From Hoplostethus atlanticus (taxonomy: Eukaryota; Chordata; Actinopteri; Trachichthyiformes; Trachichthyidae), in assembly GCA_034670405.1 (NCBI GenBank), contig JAXDDX010000062.1, positions 434,001-498,000 on the forward strand: a DNA stretch of 64,000 nucleotides. The letters run 5' to 3'. The notes under the pieces are model-generated. The model was not told the DNA's origin, ran no database searches, and worked only from the letters and a program-made list of their open reading frames with translations. Shown piece by piece: positions 13,501 through 23,811 of the stretch. The translations under genes were made by a program, and so were the position numbers. Within the stretch, counting starts at the first letter, position 1. Each line of letters begins with the position of its first letter.

Positions 13501-16500
13501 ATCAAAACGGTAACAAAAATGCAAGCAGATGCAACCCAGGAACAACCAACCTCTTAAAAGGCTTAATAGAAACAAACTGAACACAAAGGGGAAAAACTAC
13601 AAGCAAAACAATGGTACAAACAAAGAAAAGAGAGCGGATAGGACGTCTAGTGTCTACACTTTTATGCAGCGTGAAGATCCAGCAAAATCAACTGGATGTT
13701 TGACACTGAATGAAAACTGTGGCAACACATATCAATATGTACATACTCCACAACATGTATTACGAACGGGATGATGGCGTACTTCAATGAACCTCCCTAA
13801 ACTATAACGCATCAACATGGTAAACCTTTGTTTTGATACCATTACATCCTATCATCTATTATATCATATGTGAACTAATTTAGAGAATGTAAAGGACACT
13901 ATCTATCTACATATGTCTTTTACAGCATTAATTGGGGTCATTAAAGTAGAGCATTTATGGGTTAAAAGCAACGCCGGGCCTGTCAGGCTTTTTTACGGAC
14001 TACTGGTCCCTTGGTGTTTAAGTATATTGGTCCCAAGGCGCTGCGTCACCTTGATCCCTGTGACCACCTCTCCCAGCAGTACTCAGTCTTTCCCATAGCG
14101 CTCTGCTCTGGTTGTCAGCACTGAGCAAGGCCACCTCTCCTTACCGCTGATTTACATTTATTTCCCTCGCCAGCTTTTATTTATTGGGGCACTTCGCATT
14201 TGGCACATCTCTTAGGGAATCATAGGCCCTTTGCTGTACGCTGGCATTCAAATGAGTTTCTCTCCCACAAAGCTTCAGTGGCACAGTTAGGACAGCACTT
14301 AATATTTTGAGCACGGAAACCACAAAATATGGGATTATCTATCAAGTTGCCTTAGCATGTCTAGAGCACAGTTTTGGGGGGTGTATTTTTTTTGTTGCCT
14401 CCACACCTTTTGACCAAATGAACACCTGATGAAGTGAGTGGTCCATCTTGCCTTGTCACTCTAGCCACCATATTTGTTTTTTGGCGGGTAAGCTTGAGTT
14501 GTTTAGACATGTCAGTCAAAACGATTAGCACCCGGCTTTGCTCGCCCTTGACCTCAAATACATCTGCAGAGAGTTCAATTAGCCTCATCACCATCTATCC
14601 CAGTCTCTACCACCAGCCACTCATACTTAAGGTTAAAATAGCCACCATAATTACACTACTACTATTACTGTAAGCTTTTTAATATAAAATTAACCTGAGC
14701 ATGTGTTTTTGTACAATATTATGTCATTATAAAGGAGTGTGAAACCAAAGGATTTGCTGCATTTATTGCAGTTTTATTCTGGATGGTTTGTTTCATTGCA
14801 AGCCTTGAGCTTACTCTCAGTATTTGGTGCAGATGAGATTCACATAGACATGCTGGTCTGTGTGGAAGAATCCCCTGGCTCCATGCGGATACCCTCCCCC
14901 CTCCACATCACCTATCATGGGACAGCAAGGGGAGTGTGAGTGGGAACTAGTGTGGGTGGGTTTAAAAAGGAAGTCATGAATTACCTGTCGGGTGGTGATT
15001 TGCCCCGCAGTCTTGAATCCCCCCTGACAGCTGCACTCTGAGACACTGTACGGGTCGGAGCTAGTCGAGGAACACTTGGAGAGTGAGTCACAGCCCACCA
15101 CGAATGTGTTGTCCAAGGGGAGCTCCTGGATCACGTGGTGTTTCTTTGGGGCCACCGGGGTCTCCGGTTTGATTTGAAAGGTAGGCTGAGGGGACGCAGA
15201 CTTGTAATGCTTGGCTAAATCTGGGCTGTCAGGTTTGAAGGTGGTGGGCGTGGTGGCCCAGTTGTACTTCCCCATGGTCTGCTCCTCTAGCTCCACAGGG
15301 AGATCCAATGTACCATTAATGTGCTCATGGGTGGGGTCATCAGGCTTGGATTCATCGATGGTCACAAAGTTCAGGAGGAGGCTCTTGGGGGATCGCTTCT
15401 TTTTCTTCTTCTTCTTCTTGATCTGACGGTTCTCTTGGTTGGGCGACACCCACTCGCCACTCTGCTTGCCCTTCTGTACTACTTTGTGCCTAGGTGTCTG
15501 CCGGCAGCGCACCAGGGCTGTGACAAATATCACCAATATGACAGTCATTGTCCCTGCTATGATAGCTATGACAACAATCACATATCCGCTGGCTTGAGGT
15601 GTTACCTCACTGTCCCCTATGTTACGGTCCAAAGGTGTCTCCATGCTCTTCCGCAGCTGCTCTTGGATAAAGGTAGCATTTGAGACAGTGTCATTTACAA
15701 ACAAGTGAATGAGTGCAATAGCATGTAATGATTCAGGCTGGCCTAAATCTTTGACCTTGATTACGAGCCTATGCAGCCCCTGATCAGCCACCACTATTTT
15801 CTCCTGCAGCGTTATGTTACCTGTTTTTTTGTCTATGGAAAACAGCCCTCTAGGGGAGACCCTAGAGGTGATGATGATGTTGCTGATAATGCTGTATTGA
15901 AGCTCAGCATTCATACCCGTGTCGTTGTCAATGGCAAACACCCTGGTGACCACAGCGCCGGGGGTGGTGGTGGTCTGCACTAGGTCATATGAGTAGTTGG
16001 AGGAGGGGATGACAAAAACAGGGCGATTGTCATTCACATCAACCACATTGATGGTGACCTTGGCAGAGGAAGAGCTGGGAGGTTGCCCTCCATCGACTGC
16101 CTTCACCATAAATGTGTAAGAGCTTTGCTGCTCCCTATCAAAGGTGACATTGGGTTTGATCACACCGGTTTGAGGGTCGATGATGAAATTATCTTTCCCA
16201 TTCAAAATGGACAGGGTTATAACGGCATTATCCCCTGCGTCTGCGTCCGTCACTGTGATCAAGCCCACAGTTCCATAGAGAGGCAGGTTCTCAGGCACAT
16301 AAAAGTTGTACTCAGGGTGTGTGAAAGCCGGGCTGTTGTCATTCAGGTCCTGGACGATTAGCCTGACAGTGACATTGCTCTGCAGGGACGTAGAGCCATT
16401 GTCCCTCGCTATGACAGTGAATGAGTACCTCTCCTGCCTCTCCCTGTCCAGCCGTTTGCCAACTGAGAGGATTCCTGACCGTCTGTCTATGTTAAACCCA

Positions 16501-18382
16501 TCAGGAGCGTCAGGGCCAAGAGTATAAATAATCTCAGCATTATGTCCGCTGTCTGCGTCAGTAGCGCTGATTTTTATCAACTGCGTGGAAGGGTCATTGT
16601 TCTCCGGTATGGAAAGCTGGATTTCCGGCTGGGGGAAGATGGGTGCGTTGTCATTCTCATCCTTGATTTTAATTAAAACCATAGCTGAAGTGTTCAAGGG
16701 AGGCGTCCCCCTATCCGAGGCCACTATCTTAATTGCATATTCCCGAGTCGTCTCATAATCTAGGGGGGCAGCCGTCTCCAGTAAGAATTGGTCATTAAAG
16801 ACTGGTTTCAATCGAAAGGGAACATCATGGTCAGTGTAGCAAGCTACTTTGCCATACAGATCTGCATCCTTATCTGTGACTGTAATTAGGGCTATTTTGG
16901 TGTTAAGAGGTGCATTCTCAGACAACAGAACAGTCCCATTAACCAGGTTGATTATATAGCGAGTGTCTATGGAGGGCACATTGTCATTAACGTCCGTTAC
17001 ATTAACAATCACGCTGGCTCTGGAAGGGGTGGAGCTGCCATCGCTAGCCAGGGCAATGAGCTTATGAACCGGTGTCACCTCCCTGTCCAGTGGCTGTTTG
17101 ACGGTGATCAGTCCCGTGGAGCTGTCAATGGCAAAGTGGCGTTTGGTGGAGGCAGAGATCTGGTTGCTGAAGGCAAAGTGGATCTGTGCGTTGGAGCCCA
17201 GGTCAGCGTCCGTGGCATGGAGCTGAGCGACTGACGTCCCCATGGGCGCGTTCTCTGGCACGTTGACCTCCAGCTCACTGTCCTTGAAGATGGGCCGGTT
17301 GTCATTGACGTCAGAGATGGTGACCTGGAGAATGGCAGTGCTTGACTTGGGAGGATTGCCGCCATCCTCCACCTTGATCTTCATGACGAAGGTGTCTTTC
17401 TGCTCGCGATCCAGGTTCTGCTGAACGATAAGCTGGGGCCACTTGTCACCTTCTGGGGTCTCAATGATGTCTAGGCCAAACTCGCTAACACTCTGCAAAG
17501 ACAAGACAATACTTTGAGTTACCTTTACTCAGTTCCTTGTTCCTTATATGTTATTAGATCATGCAAAATCTTACTGAATGCCCCTTTTGATCTTTCTGTA
17601 AGGTATGCATTAATACATAAGGTAATACGTTACTTAGATATTTACTGAACAAAACCAGAGGGCATTTATACCCTTCTTAGGATAAGACTTAAGTCAGTGT
17701 TGATGTGAATTGCAAAGTGAACAGTCCTAAACAAGGCAGCTTATTCTTGGCTATGTTCTCTTCCATCTCTCTGGATACCGGTAAATCAAAAGCTTATTCT
17801 GACAAACTGTCAGGGCCAGGCTGCTCATCACTTTGCTTTCAAAGTTTTATACACCGCATACATGTTTATAAATGTAGAAAAAGCATGTGAGCAGGAAAAA
17901 GATCTATTCTTTTTCTGAGCTCTTCAGCGTAGAGACTGCTCAAGAAACACAGCTTATGTTTTTTAACTAGTTGTCCAAAAAATGTGACCATAGAAAATTT
18001 GACATTTCGACTGCTTGAAAGGGAGTCATTTGGCCACGCAAGATTTCAACTTCATAATGTGAGAGACAGACACACACAGATAAGCTCCAATTATAAATGC
18101 ACTGCAAGACCAGACCACCGTAGATTAAAGAGAAGGAGCGTGAAAAAACCCTGCATATTAGAAAGGCTTTTTGCCCAAGAAGGGCTAAATCTAGGCAAAA
18201 GTAAAGCCTGAGGAAAAAGAAAACAAATGCATATGTAATCCCCATGAGAAACTGGAGAAACTGGCACTGACTGTTCAAAGTAATTGCCTTCCACCCAAAA
18301 AACTAGCACTAATATTTACGACTTCAGATGCAGTATGTGGTATGGATCCATATATCGTTCCATTAGAAGGGGGGGGGGGTGT

Positions 18383-18415
<33 letters not shown>

Positions 18416-18424
18416 GGAGAGGGA

Positions 18425-18490
<66 letters not shown>

Positions 18491-19648
18491 GGGGGAAGGA
18501 AATAAGAAGAAGATCAAGCCCATGAATGAGCTGCATGCACATTATGAAACAAAGAAGCCCTTTGAAGCTCTTTCAGTCAGAAGCAGTTTCATGCTAAAAC
18601 AAGAAAAAGCATCCTCTTTAAAGAGATAAGCTTCATGCTGCACATAATGTTGGACGAGATTACTCTGTCTAGGCACAGCTATCAAATGAGATTAAGATAT
18701 ATACAGTCACATTGTGTTTGGAAGGGAAAGAGGGACCATTTCAACCAAATTGTGTGCACAAGAAGGTTTTAAACACCAGGATCTTTCTTGTGCTGACATA
18801 CTGCTGTAGCCGATGGAAGGAAACGTGCGGCAGCAGCATGCAAATTATTGTGTACTCTCAAAAATTGCTTGCCGGGGGAATGTTGTCACCATGTAAGTGA
18901 TTGACAGAACTACTTAACACAGTCAACACTGCAGGAATGATCATTCAAAGGTTATTTAGTGAGCCTTCTGGCAAGGAAAAGTGATAAAAGAATAACCAGA
19001 CAAGACATGGATATATATGGAGATATGGAGGGCACTGTCCTGAGGACAAACTGTGTTGATGTATGATGCACATCGCAACACTATTCCTGTTCTAACCCAA
19101 GGTCCAACACAACATTCTGGTGCCGCTAATGGTAAGCACCACTCAATTCATGCAGAGTTCCCAAATTCTGATTTGTTTGAATAGTTCACAAATATGGCAC
19201 ATTGTTAATAGGAGGTTGGGGTAGGATGTGTGAAAGGGAATGCTGCATGATGATTTATGAGCCAGCATTTTTTCTATGCTTTTGTCTTGGTTTCACACAA
19301 TTTTACAACTGACAAGACTGCACTCGGTGCATTTCAATAAGTTCAAGAGAGCTATCTCTCAGGCTGTGCTTCCTCCTGAATGCAGAATTAGTCTGGTGGA
19401 TTGTGATAAGATCTAGGGCAGGCTAAGAAAAGGCCAAATAATAGTATGAATCACTCACTGGAAACCCTAAGGCTGAGTGAGAAGGACAAATCTCCCTAAA
19501 CAGTTAAGTGTGCACATTATAACATGCCTCATTCTTTCACCACACATCTACAGTACATGACTTCCTGATGTTTGATGGTACGCCATTCATTCTACATGAG
19601 GAAAGTCTCTCTATTATTCACATAGGGATCAGTGTTATGTGTATACTG

Positions 19649-19698
<50 letters not shown>

Positions 19699-20008
19699 AT
19701 GTGTGCAGTACATAATCACATCAAAGTTGGCTAATTTAAAAGAAAATGATTGAGGGCTTCTGACAGAGGGAGAGGTGGTTGATGATGAGGGAAAGATGAC
19801 TCTGAATCCCCTTTCTGCCGAAACTGAGTGCTTCAGATTATCAGTGGATGCATCTTTCAGTCAAGTTGATGACCTTATTAAAACTCAGAGGAGACTGAGA
19901 TTGGGCTGTGAATATATCAGGGGGACTCTAGTCACGGTGATGCCCATGGATGGGTCTAACTGGGGAGGGTTATTCATCACAAGCTATAGCACCTCTTTAT
20001 AATGCTGA

Positions 20009-20055
<47 letters not shown>

Positions 20056-23000
20056 ACCTCCTTCATTCTCTGTCTCCATCCCTCTCTTTCACTTTTGCTC
20101 CTGGCCATGATCTCATGCATACAAAGGAAGCAGGAGATTGTTTGTCTCTTTTTGTCTACCCCTAGCAGAGGATAATGTGTCAATATAAGATGCTAATGAA
20201 AACTAGAAATACTTGGCAGTGAGTTCTGTGCCCAAAAATCCCATTCATTCTCTATAGGCAGCATGCAATGTATTAATCAAATAAAGGATGCCAATTTTTG
20301 TTACTTGAGGAGAGAGCTTGAATAAATTTTGTATCCTCTCGTGCAAAGCTGGAATCATTTTAGAAATGAAATTAGTCGAGCACAGACTTAAGTATCAACA
20401 AAAAGACTACTCCATCCACTCCAAAGGCTTAAGCATATTTCAACTACATAATTGTGTACCAAGTGCATGACAACATATCCAGGCAAACTCAGGTAAGGGG
20501 CAAAAGGTTACCACGACAAGAGCCCTCCAAACCAACCAACCCAAAGACATCTACTTTAGCAGTCAGCATCTGTGAGTCATAGGAGTAGCCAGCGGCAGTA
20601 CATTGATCTCCACCAGATGATTTAAACAAGACGCCCACCTTAAATGTGTCTGGAGATACTGAAATAGATGTAATTTGGCTTAATGTAGTGTGTGATGCTG
20701 CAGTAATAAATTATTGGAATAAGGGAAAGGGGCCAAATCAAATGGGTGAACAGCAGAAACCAAAACAAATGAAACATCAGAAAACCTCTTTCAGTCTTGA
20801 GCATTTTTCTACGATGGCCTGTGAACACGTAAAGTGATAAAAATCTGCTTTCATAGAGGATCCTCCTCCATCCATGCATGGGATTGGTTTCTCCGACCTT
20901 GACCATTTCTTAGGACGCCACACCACTGCTGCTAATGGCAGAATTTCACTCAAACCGTGATTACCAACCATTATGTGTGGCTGTGGCCATTGTCCCTTTT
21001 CACTGTGGAAAAGAAAGGATAAATGTGTATAAAAGACAGGGACTATCATGTCCCTTTCATTTGTTCTTAATGATAACAGCTCAGGAAAGCTACATGTGGA
21101 GTGAGAGGCTGTTGCTTTGAGCATGGCTCACTGTGCAACACAATGGTAGCAATTTCAGCATCATGTCCTGAACAACACAAGAAAACTGGGCAAACTACTA
21201 TTCTGATGGAGCTTCTGAGACAAATCTCAGAGGACCATACAAAGATAGTCCAAGGGGTGGCTTAGCGGCCAAGAGCTATTCTAGGAAATGCTTGCACATT
21301 GCTTCCCCACTAAACCCATGGCTTTCTACTGCACTTCTCAAATAAAAAACATCAAAAGGTTGAAAATGTCTACGGCTCCTTTACTACTTCTCCCTGTGTC
21401 GTACTCATACATAACCTGGAACACAAGGAAATTAATTTGGCGTAGGTAACGAAAAAAAAAATACAATGAGAGCTGAATCTACAATGTAGTGCCAAGGATG
21501 CTCTAGAAAGCATTTCTTGCAAAAGATAATACAACCACAGCCCATGCAAGGGTGTGAGAAAGCTTTCCATTGTGAAAAGGGAAAAGCAAATGATTGCAGA
21601 TGATCATTATAATGAGTAGAGCATTTGGTTGGTGATTTTCCAGACATGAACAATTCAGGACATTGCGCTGGAGAGGCCTTGGCAGTGAAGGGACTTTTTA
21701 CAAATGCAAATTGGTATTCAAGGCAGACGCGGACAGCAGTGATTCTGCTCGTTCTAACCTAGTGTTAACTTCATCTGAGGCTCCAAGATGTCATTTCAGT
21801 CTCACAACATCTTCTCAAATGCAGTAACCTTTCTTTATTTGTTATGGTTAGGGTTTCCTCCTGAGTACTTGTATCTCCCTGTTTAATTACACTTCATTTG
21901 TAGGAGCTTGCATCGTCTGCAATATTCATCTACCCACAAAGCATTGAGTGTTGTCTAGACTATAAATGAAGAATGCATGATATTATCCTACTTTTCTGGA
22001 TTTAGGGGCCGACTTCATTAAGCAACAGAGAATATTGCACGGTGGTTTAATAGAGCATCAATTAGATGATGAAGAAAAGCTCCTGGTTCTGCATGAGACA
22101 CAGATTAGCATAATTCAGCGCAGTCCTTCTCACTAGCTTTAATCTATGTTCAACACATCTAACCTGTTGCTGGAAATTGGACATACATGCTGTGTCTGCA
22201 TTTTCTACTGAGTGTTTTCTGATATTACTTGCTGTATATTGCAAAACTTCCCCATCTTTATGGCCTACTCTCATAATGAAATAAAGCATACTGAAATCTT
22301 AATGGCTAGCATAAAAATTGTAGGCTAGTATTCTGTCTTGTGAAAAAAATAGGTCATATTTCAAACCAATGCCATCATCAGCGTCATGTGTTGATCAACT
22401 TCCTATGTAGATACTAGATAACAGTGAAAGAAAAATAGGGTGATTACTGGTGGTCTTTCAACTCACAAGACCTAAATAGACTAGTACTCATGTAGCCTAT
22501 GTAGTCCATCCATCATACATATTGATAACCGAGACTATATGTTGTGAGAGAGATGAAAAAAAAGAAGTGTTCCTCACCTTGACCAGTTCATAATGTTGGA
22601 TCCCATTGATCCCTACATCGGGGTCAAACGCTGAGGGCACCGGGTACCGGGTGTTGATGGCTGTGTTCTCTGGGATAGAGATGTTTATAACGGTGGACTG
22701 GAAAAGGGGTGCGTTGTCATTCACATCCTCAATCAGGAAGCGGATCTTTACCAATCGGAAGATCTCATCGGGCAGCACGGCCACCTCTATCTCATAGTAG
22801 CAGCGTTTCTCGCCGAACACCCCCGAGCACAGCTTCTCTCGGTCGATGCGGTGATTGGTGGTGAAGATCTCCCCCGTGTTTGCCTCCACCCTCACCAAAG
22901 GCACGTCGCCCGTCTTGTACACGGGCTTGAACTGCAGCGGCGAGGACAGTCTGATGTTGGGGTCTAGGTTGAGGTCCAGGTCCTTGCGCAGGTTCCCAAT

Positions 23001-23117
23001 GCGGACGTTCTCCGGCTGCTCCTCCTTCACCGTGTAGTCCCTCTCCTGGGCCCGGCATAGCGAGACCAGGCAGGTGAGCAAGACCACCAGCACATGAGCC
23101 TGACTTGCTAAGTCCAT
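10431..23117 (-). CDS. pcdh11: Delta-1 protocadherin (protocadherin-11-like), three coding exons
   Basis: Single-pass membrane adhesion protein of the delta-1 protocadherin family, which mediates calcium-dependent, mainly homophilic contact, chiefly between neurons. The joined exons 23117-22578, 17492-14985 and 10514-10431 give 1043 residues. Visible parts are a signal peptide (about 1-24), seven cadherin repeats whose calcium-binding linkers end at DVNDN 131, DVNDN 241, DVNDN 347, DENDN 458, DLNDN 562 and DVNDN 665, a membrane helix at about 817-841, eight lysines near 872-879, CM1 ([15 protein letters not shown], 936-950) and CM2 ([14 protein letters not shown], 965-978). The stretches [22 protein letters not shown] and [10 protein letters not shown] fit remembered PCDH11 better than PCDH9; [12 protein letters not shown] and the SECS-QGGFKT region are more PCDH9-like. 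The length is close to short mammalian PCDH11 isoforms. CM3 (RRVTF) is absent. The delta-1 assignment is firm; the pcdh11 orthology is likely but rests on memory. Confidence 0.88.
10515..14816 (-). other. Candidate pcdh11 intron between coding exon 2 and the terminal exon
   Basis: Bounded by the donor at 14984 and the acceptor at 10515. No frame here resembles a protocadherin cytoplasmic exon; in particular no CM3 (RRVTF-type) coding sequence was seen on the minus strand. It holds a plus-strand G-rich stretch at about 11690-11740. The open frames of 60-105 codons look like chance. Confidence 0.5.
14817..14984 (-). CDS. pcdh11: Read-through C-terminal extension of pcdh11 exon 2 (alternative short isoform)
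   Basis: If the donor at 14984 is not used, the frame runs on for 55 codons from [10 protein letters not shown] to a TGA at 14819-14817, ending VNLICTKY. The segment is rich in His, Ser and Gly and matches no delta-1 cytoplasmic motif that I remember. A consensus donor (CAG|GTAATT) precedes it, so it may simply be intron. Intron retention or an alternative 3' end inside this intron would give a 1071-residue protein. Delta-1 protocadherins are known to make several C-terminal variants by alternative splicing, so the possibility is real but unproven here. Confidence 0.35.
   Translation of the reverse strand, partial: VIHDFLFKPTHTSSHSHSPCCPMIGDVEGGGYPHGARGFFHTDQHVYVNLICTKY
14985..17492 (-). CDS. 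pcdh11: pcdh11 coding exon 2 (EC2-EC7, transmembrane helix, CM1 and CM2)
   Basis: Encodes residues 181-1016 in 836 uninterrupted codons. It opens after a pyrimidine-rich acceptor (TTGTCTTTGCAG, AG at 17494-17493). Each repeat has the family calcium motifs: LDRE (207, 315, 528), FDRE (631), LDYE (424) and DADxG, plus the DxNDN linkers. The ectodomain ends near [12 protein letters not shown] (797-808), followed by the membrane helix [20 protein letters not shown] (817-836, continuing to about 841) and a basic RCRQTPRHK stop-transfer. The cytoplasmic part has a lysine run, [27 protein letters not shown]1, CM2 and a serine-rich stretch. The exon ends ACC CGA CAG|GTAATT (GT at 14984-14983), a good donor in phase 0. 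EC7 is about seven residues longer than in remembered PCDH9 and PCDH11 (near 717-729). Confidence 0.95.
18397..18487. repeat. (GA)n microsatellite, about 91 bp, with adjoining G run and (GT)n
   Basis: A near-perfect GA tract with a few GGGA interruptions at its left. It is preceded by a run of about 11 G and a short (GT)n. The long minus-strand Leu/Ser frame over it is an artefact of the repeat. Confidence 0.97.
19655..19696. repeat. (TG)n microsatellite
   Basis: About 21 uninterrupted TG units inside the intron of the protocadherin gene. Confidence 0.97.
20012..20053. repeat. (TC)n microsatellite
   Basis: About 21 uninterrupted TC units in the same intron as the (GA)n tract, and complementary to it. 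Confidence 0.97.
22578..23117 (-). CDS. pcdh11: pcdh11 coding exon 1 (signal peptide, EC1, start of EC2)
   Basis: Encodes residues 1-180. The start is the ATG at 23117, giving [10 protein letters not shown], because mammalian delta-1 homologs also begin MDL; an upstream in-frame TTG at 23123 can be ignored. A hydrophobic run ([12 protein letters not shown]) ends near CRAQ, a typical signal-peptide cleavage region. EC1 carries [15 protein letters not shown] and IDREKLC (91-97), and a cysteine pair in the [11 protein letters not shown] loop that is conserved in the family. DVNDNAP follows at 131-137, then the start of EC2. The exon ends at AAG|GTGAGG (GT at 22577-22576), a consensus donor in phase 0. 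It joins to AGT GTT AGC at 17492, restoring [12 protein letters not shown], which aligns with remembered ELIK-SQNIFGLD of PCDH11. The track continuation past the donor has no family resemblance. Confidence 0.92.
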
Positions 23118-23158
23118 AATCAAGAGTGGGTGAGAGCTTCACTTCTACGGCAGCAATT
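23118..23158 (-). other. 5' UTR part of the first coding exon of pcdh11, with splice acceptor
   Basis: Immediately upstream of the ATG is a 41-base leader. It is preceded by a very strong pyrimidine tract (about 23161-23215, CTCTCT/CCCTCC type) ending GTGTGACAG, with AG at 23160-23159. This shows the ATG-bearing exon is not the transcript's first exon. At least one noncoding exon must lie further right, and candidates are at 28583-28648 and near 29301. Confidence 0.7.
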
Positions 23159-23758
23159 CTGTCACACCAGAAAGGCAGAGAGAGAGGAGGGAGAGTGAGA
23201 GAAAAAGAGAGCCTGTGATGTCAATGCGCAAAATTACATGGCATTCAAGTTCTATTGTAATTAGTACTATTTTCCCTCACAGAGAGTTTTCAACTTGACC
23301 TTTTCATCTTAACTAGTTCCGAGCCCATATTCTTCCCATGTCTTTGAGAGCAAATTAACGGCAGTTTTACACAATTAACCTTTGATGACATCCATTGAGC
23401 AAGCGGACACGTAAAGGTTAGTAGATCAAACATTCCGTCAATCCATTCTATCTCGATAATGAACTATTTCATATTTTTATTGAATGGTACGGAGGCAGCA
23501 GGATTCACTGTTGCAGCGAAACGGTTTGCTTTGATATAGAAATCAGAGTTGTCATCTGGTCCTGTTTTCAATTGTTTGATCAATTCACAAACTATTGTTT
23601 ATGACAAGGAGAAAACAGAGAGAAATACTTTATCCCTCTCTGAGTGAGTGTGGTGCAGTAGTGCCTCCATTATCTGCAGCTCACATCCAAACTTTTCAGT
23701 TCATTTGGAGGCAGCAGAAGCAAGCCTTAGGCACTAATGCTTCCACGCATGAACACGA

Positions 23759-23761
<3 letters not shown>

Positions 23762-23809
<48 letters not shown>
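23762..23809. repeat. (CA)n microsatellite
   Basis: About 24 uninterrupted CA units in the candidate 5' intron of pcdh11. Confidence 0.97.

Positions 23810-23811
<2 letters not shown>

Larger units (their letters stand above)
17493..22577 (-). other. pcdh11 intron splitting EC2, rich in microsatellites
   Basis: This 5.1 kb phase-0 intron lies between the donor at 22577-22576 and the acceptor at 17494-17493. It contains a long (GA)n tract at 18397-18487, a (TG)n at 19655-19696 and a (CT)n at 20012-20053. No other gene was seen. Confidence 0.85.

Noticed and set aside
15211-17424. Plus-strand frames of 60-120 codons opposite the large exon
   Set aside because: They are antisense shadows of the protocadherin exon, whose minus-strand protein is unmistakable.
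18275-18523. Leu/Ser and Arg/Glu repeat frames over the (GA)n tract
   Set aside because: Translation of a microsatellite, not a protein.
22792-23142. 116-codon minus-strand frame overlapping the first coding exon
   Set aside because: An out-of-frame shadow of the exon encoding the signal peptide and EC1.
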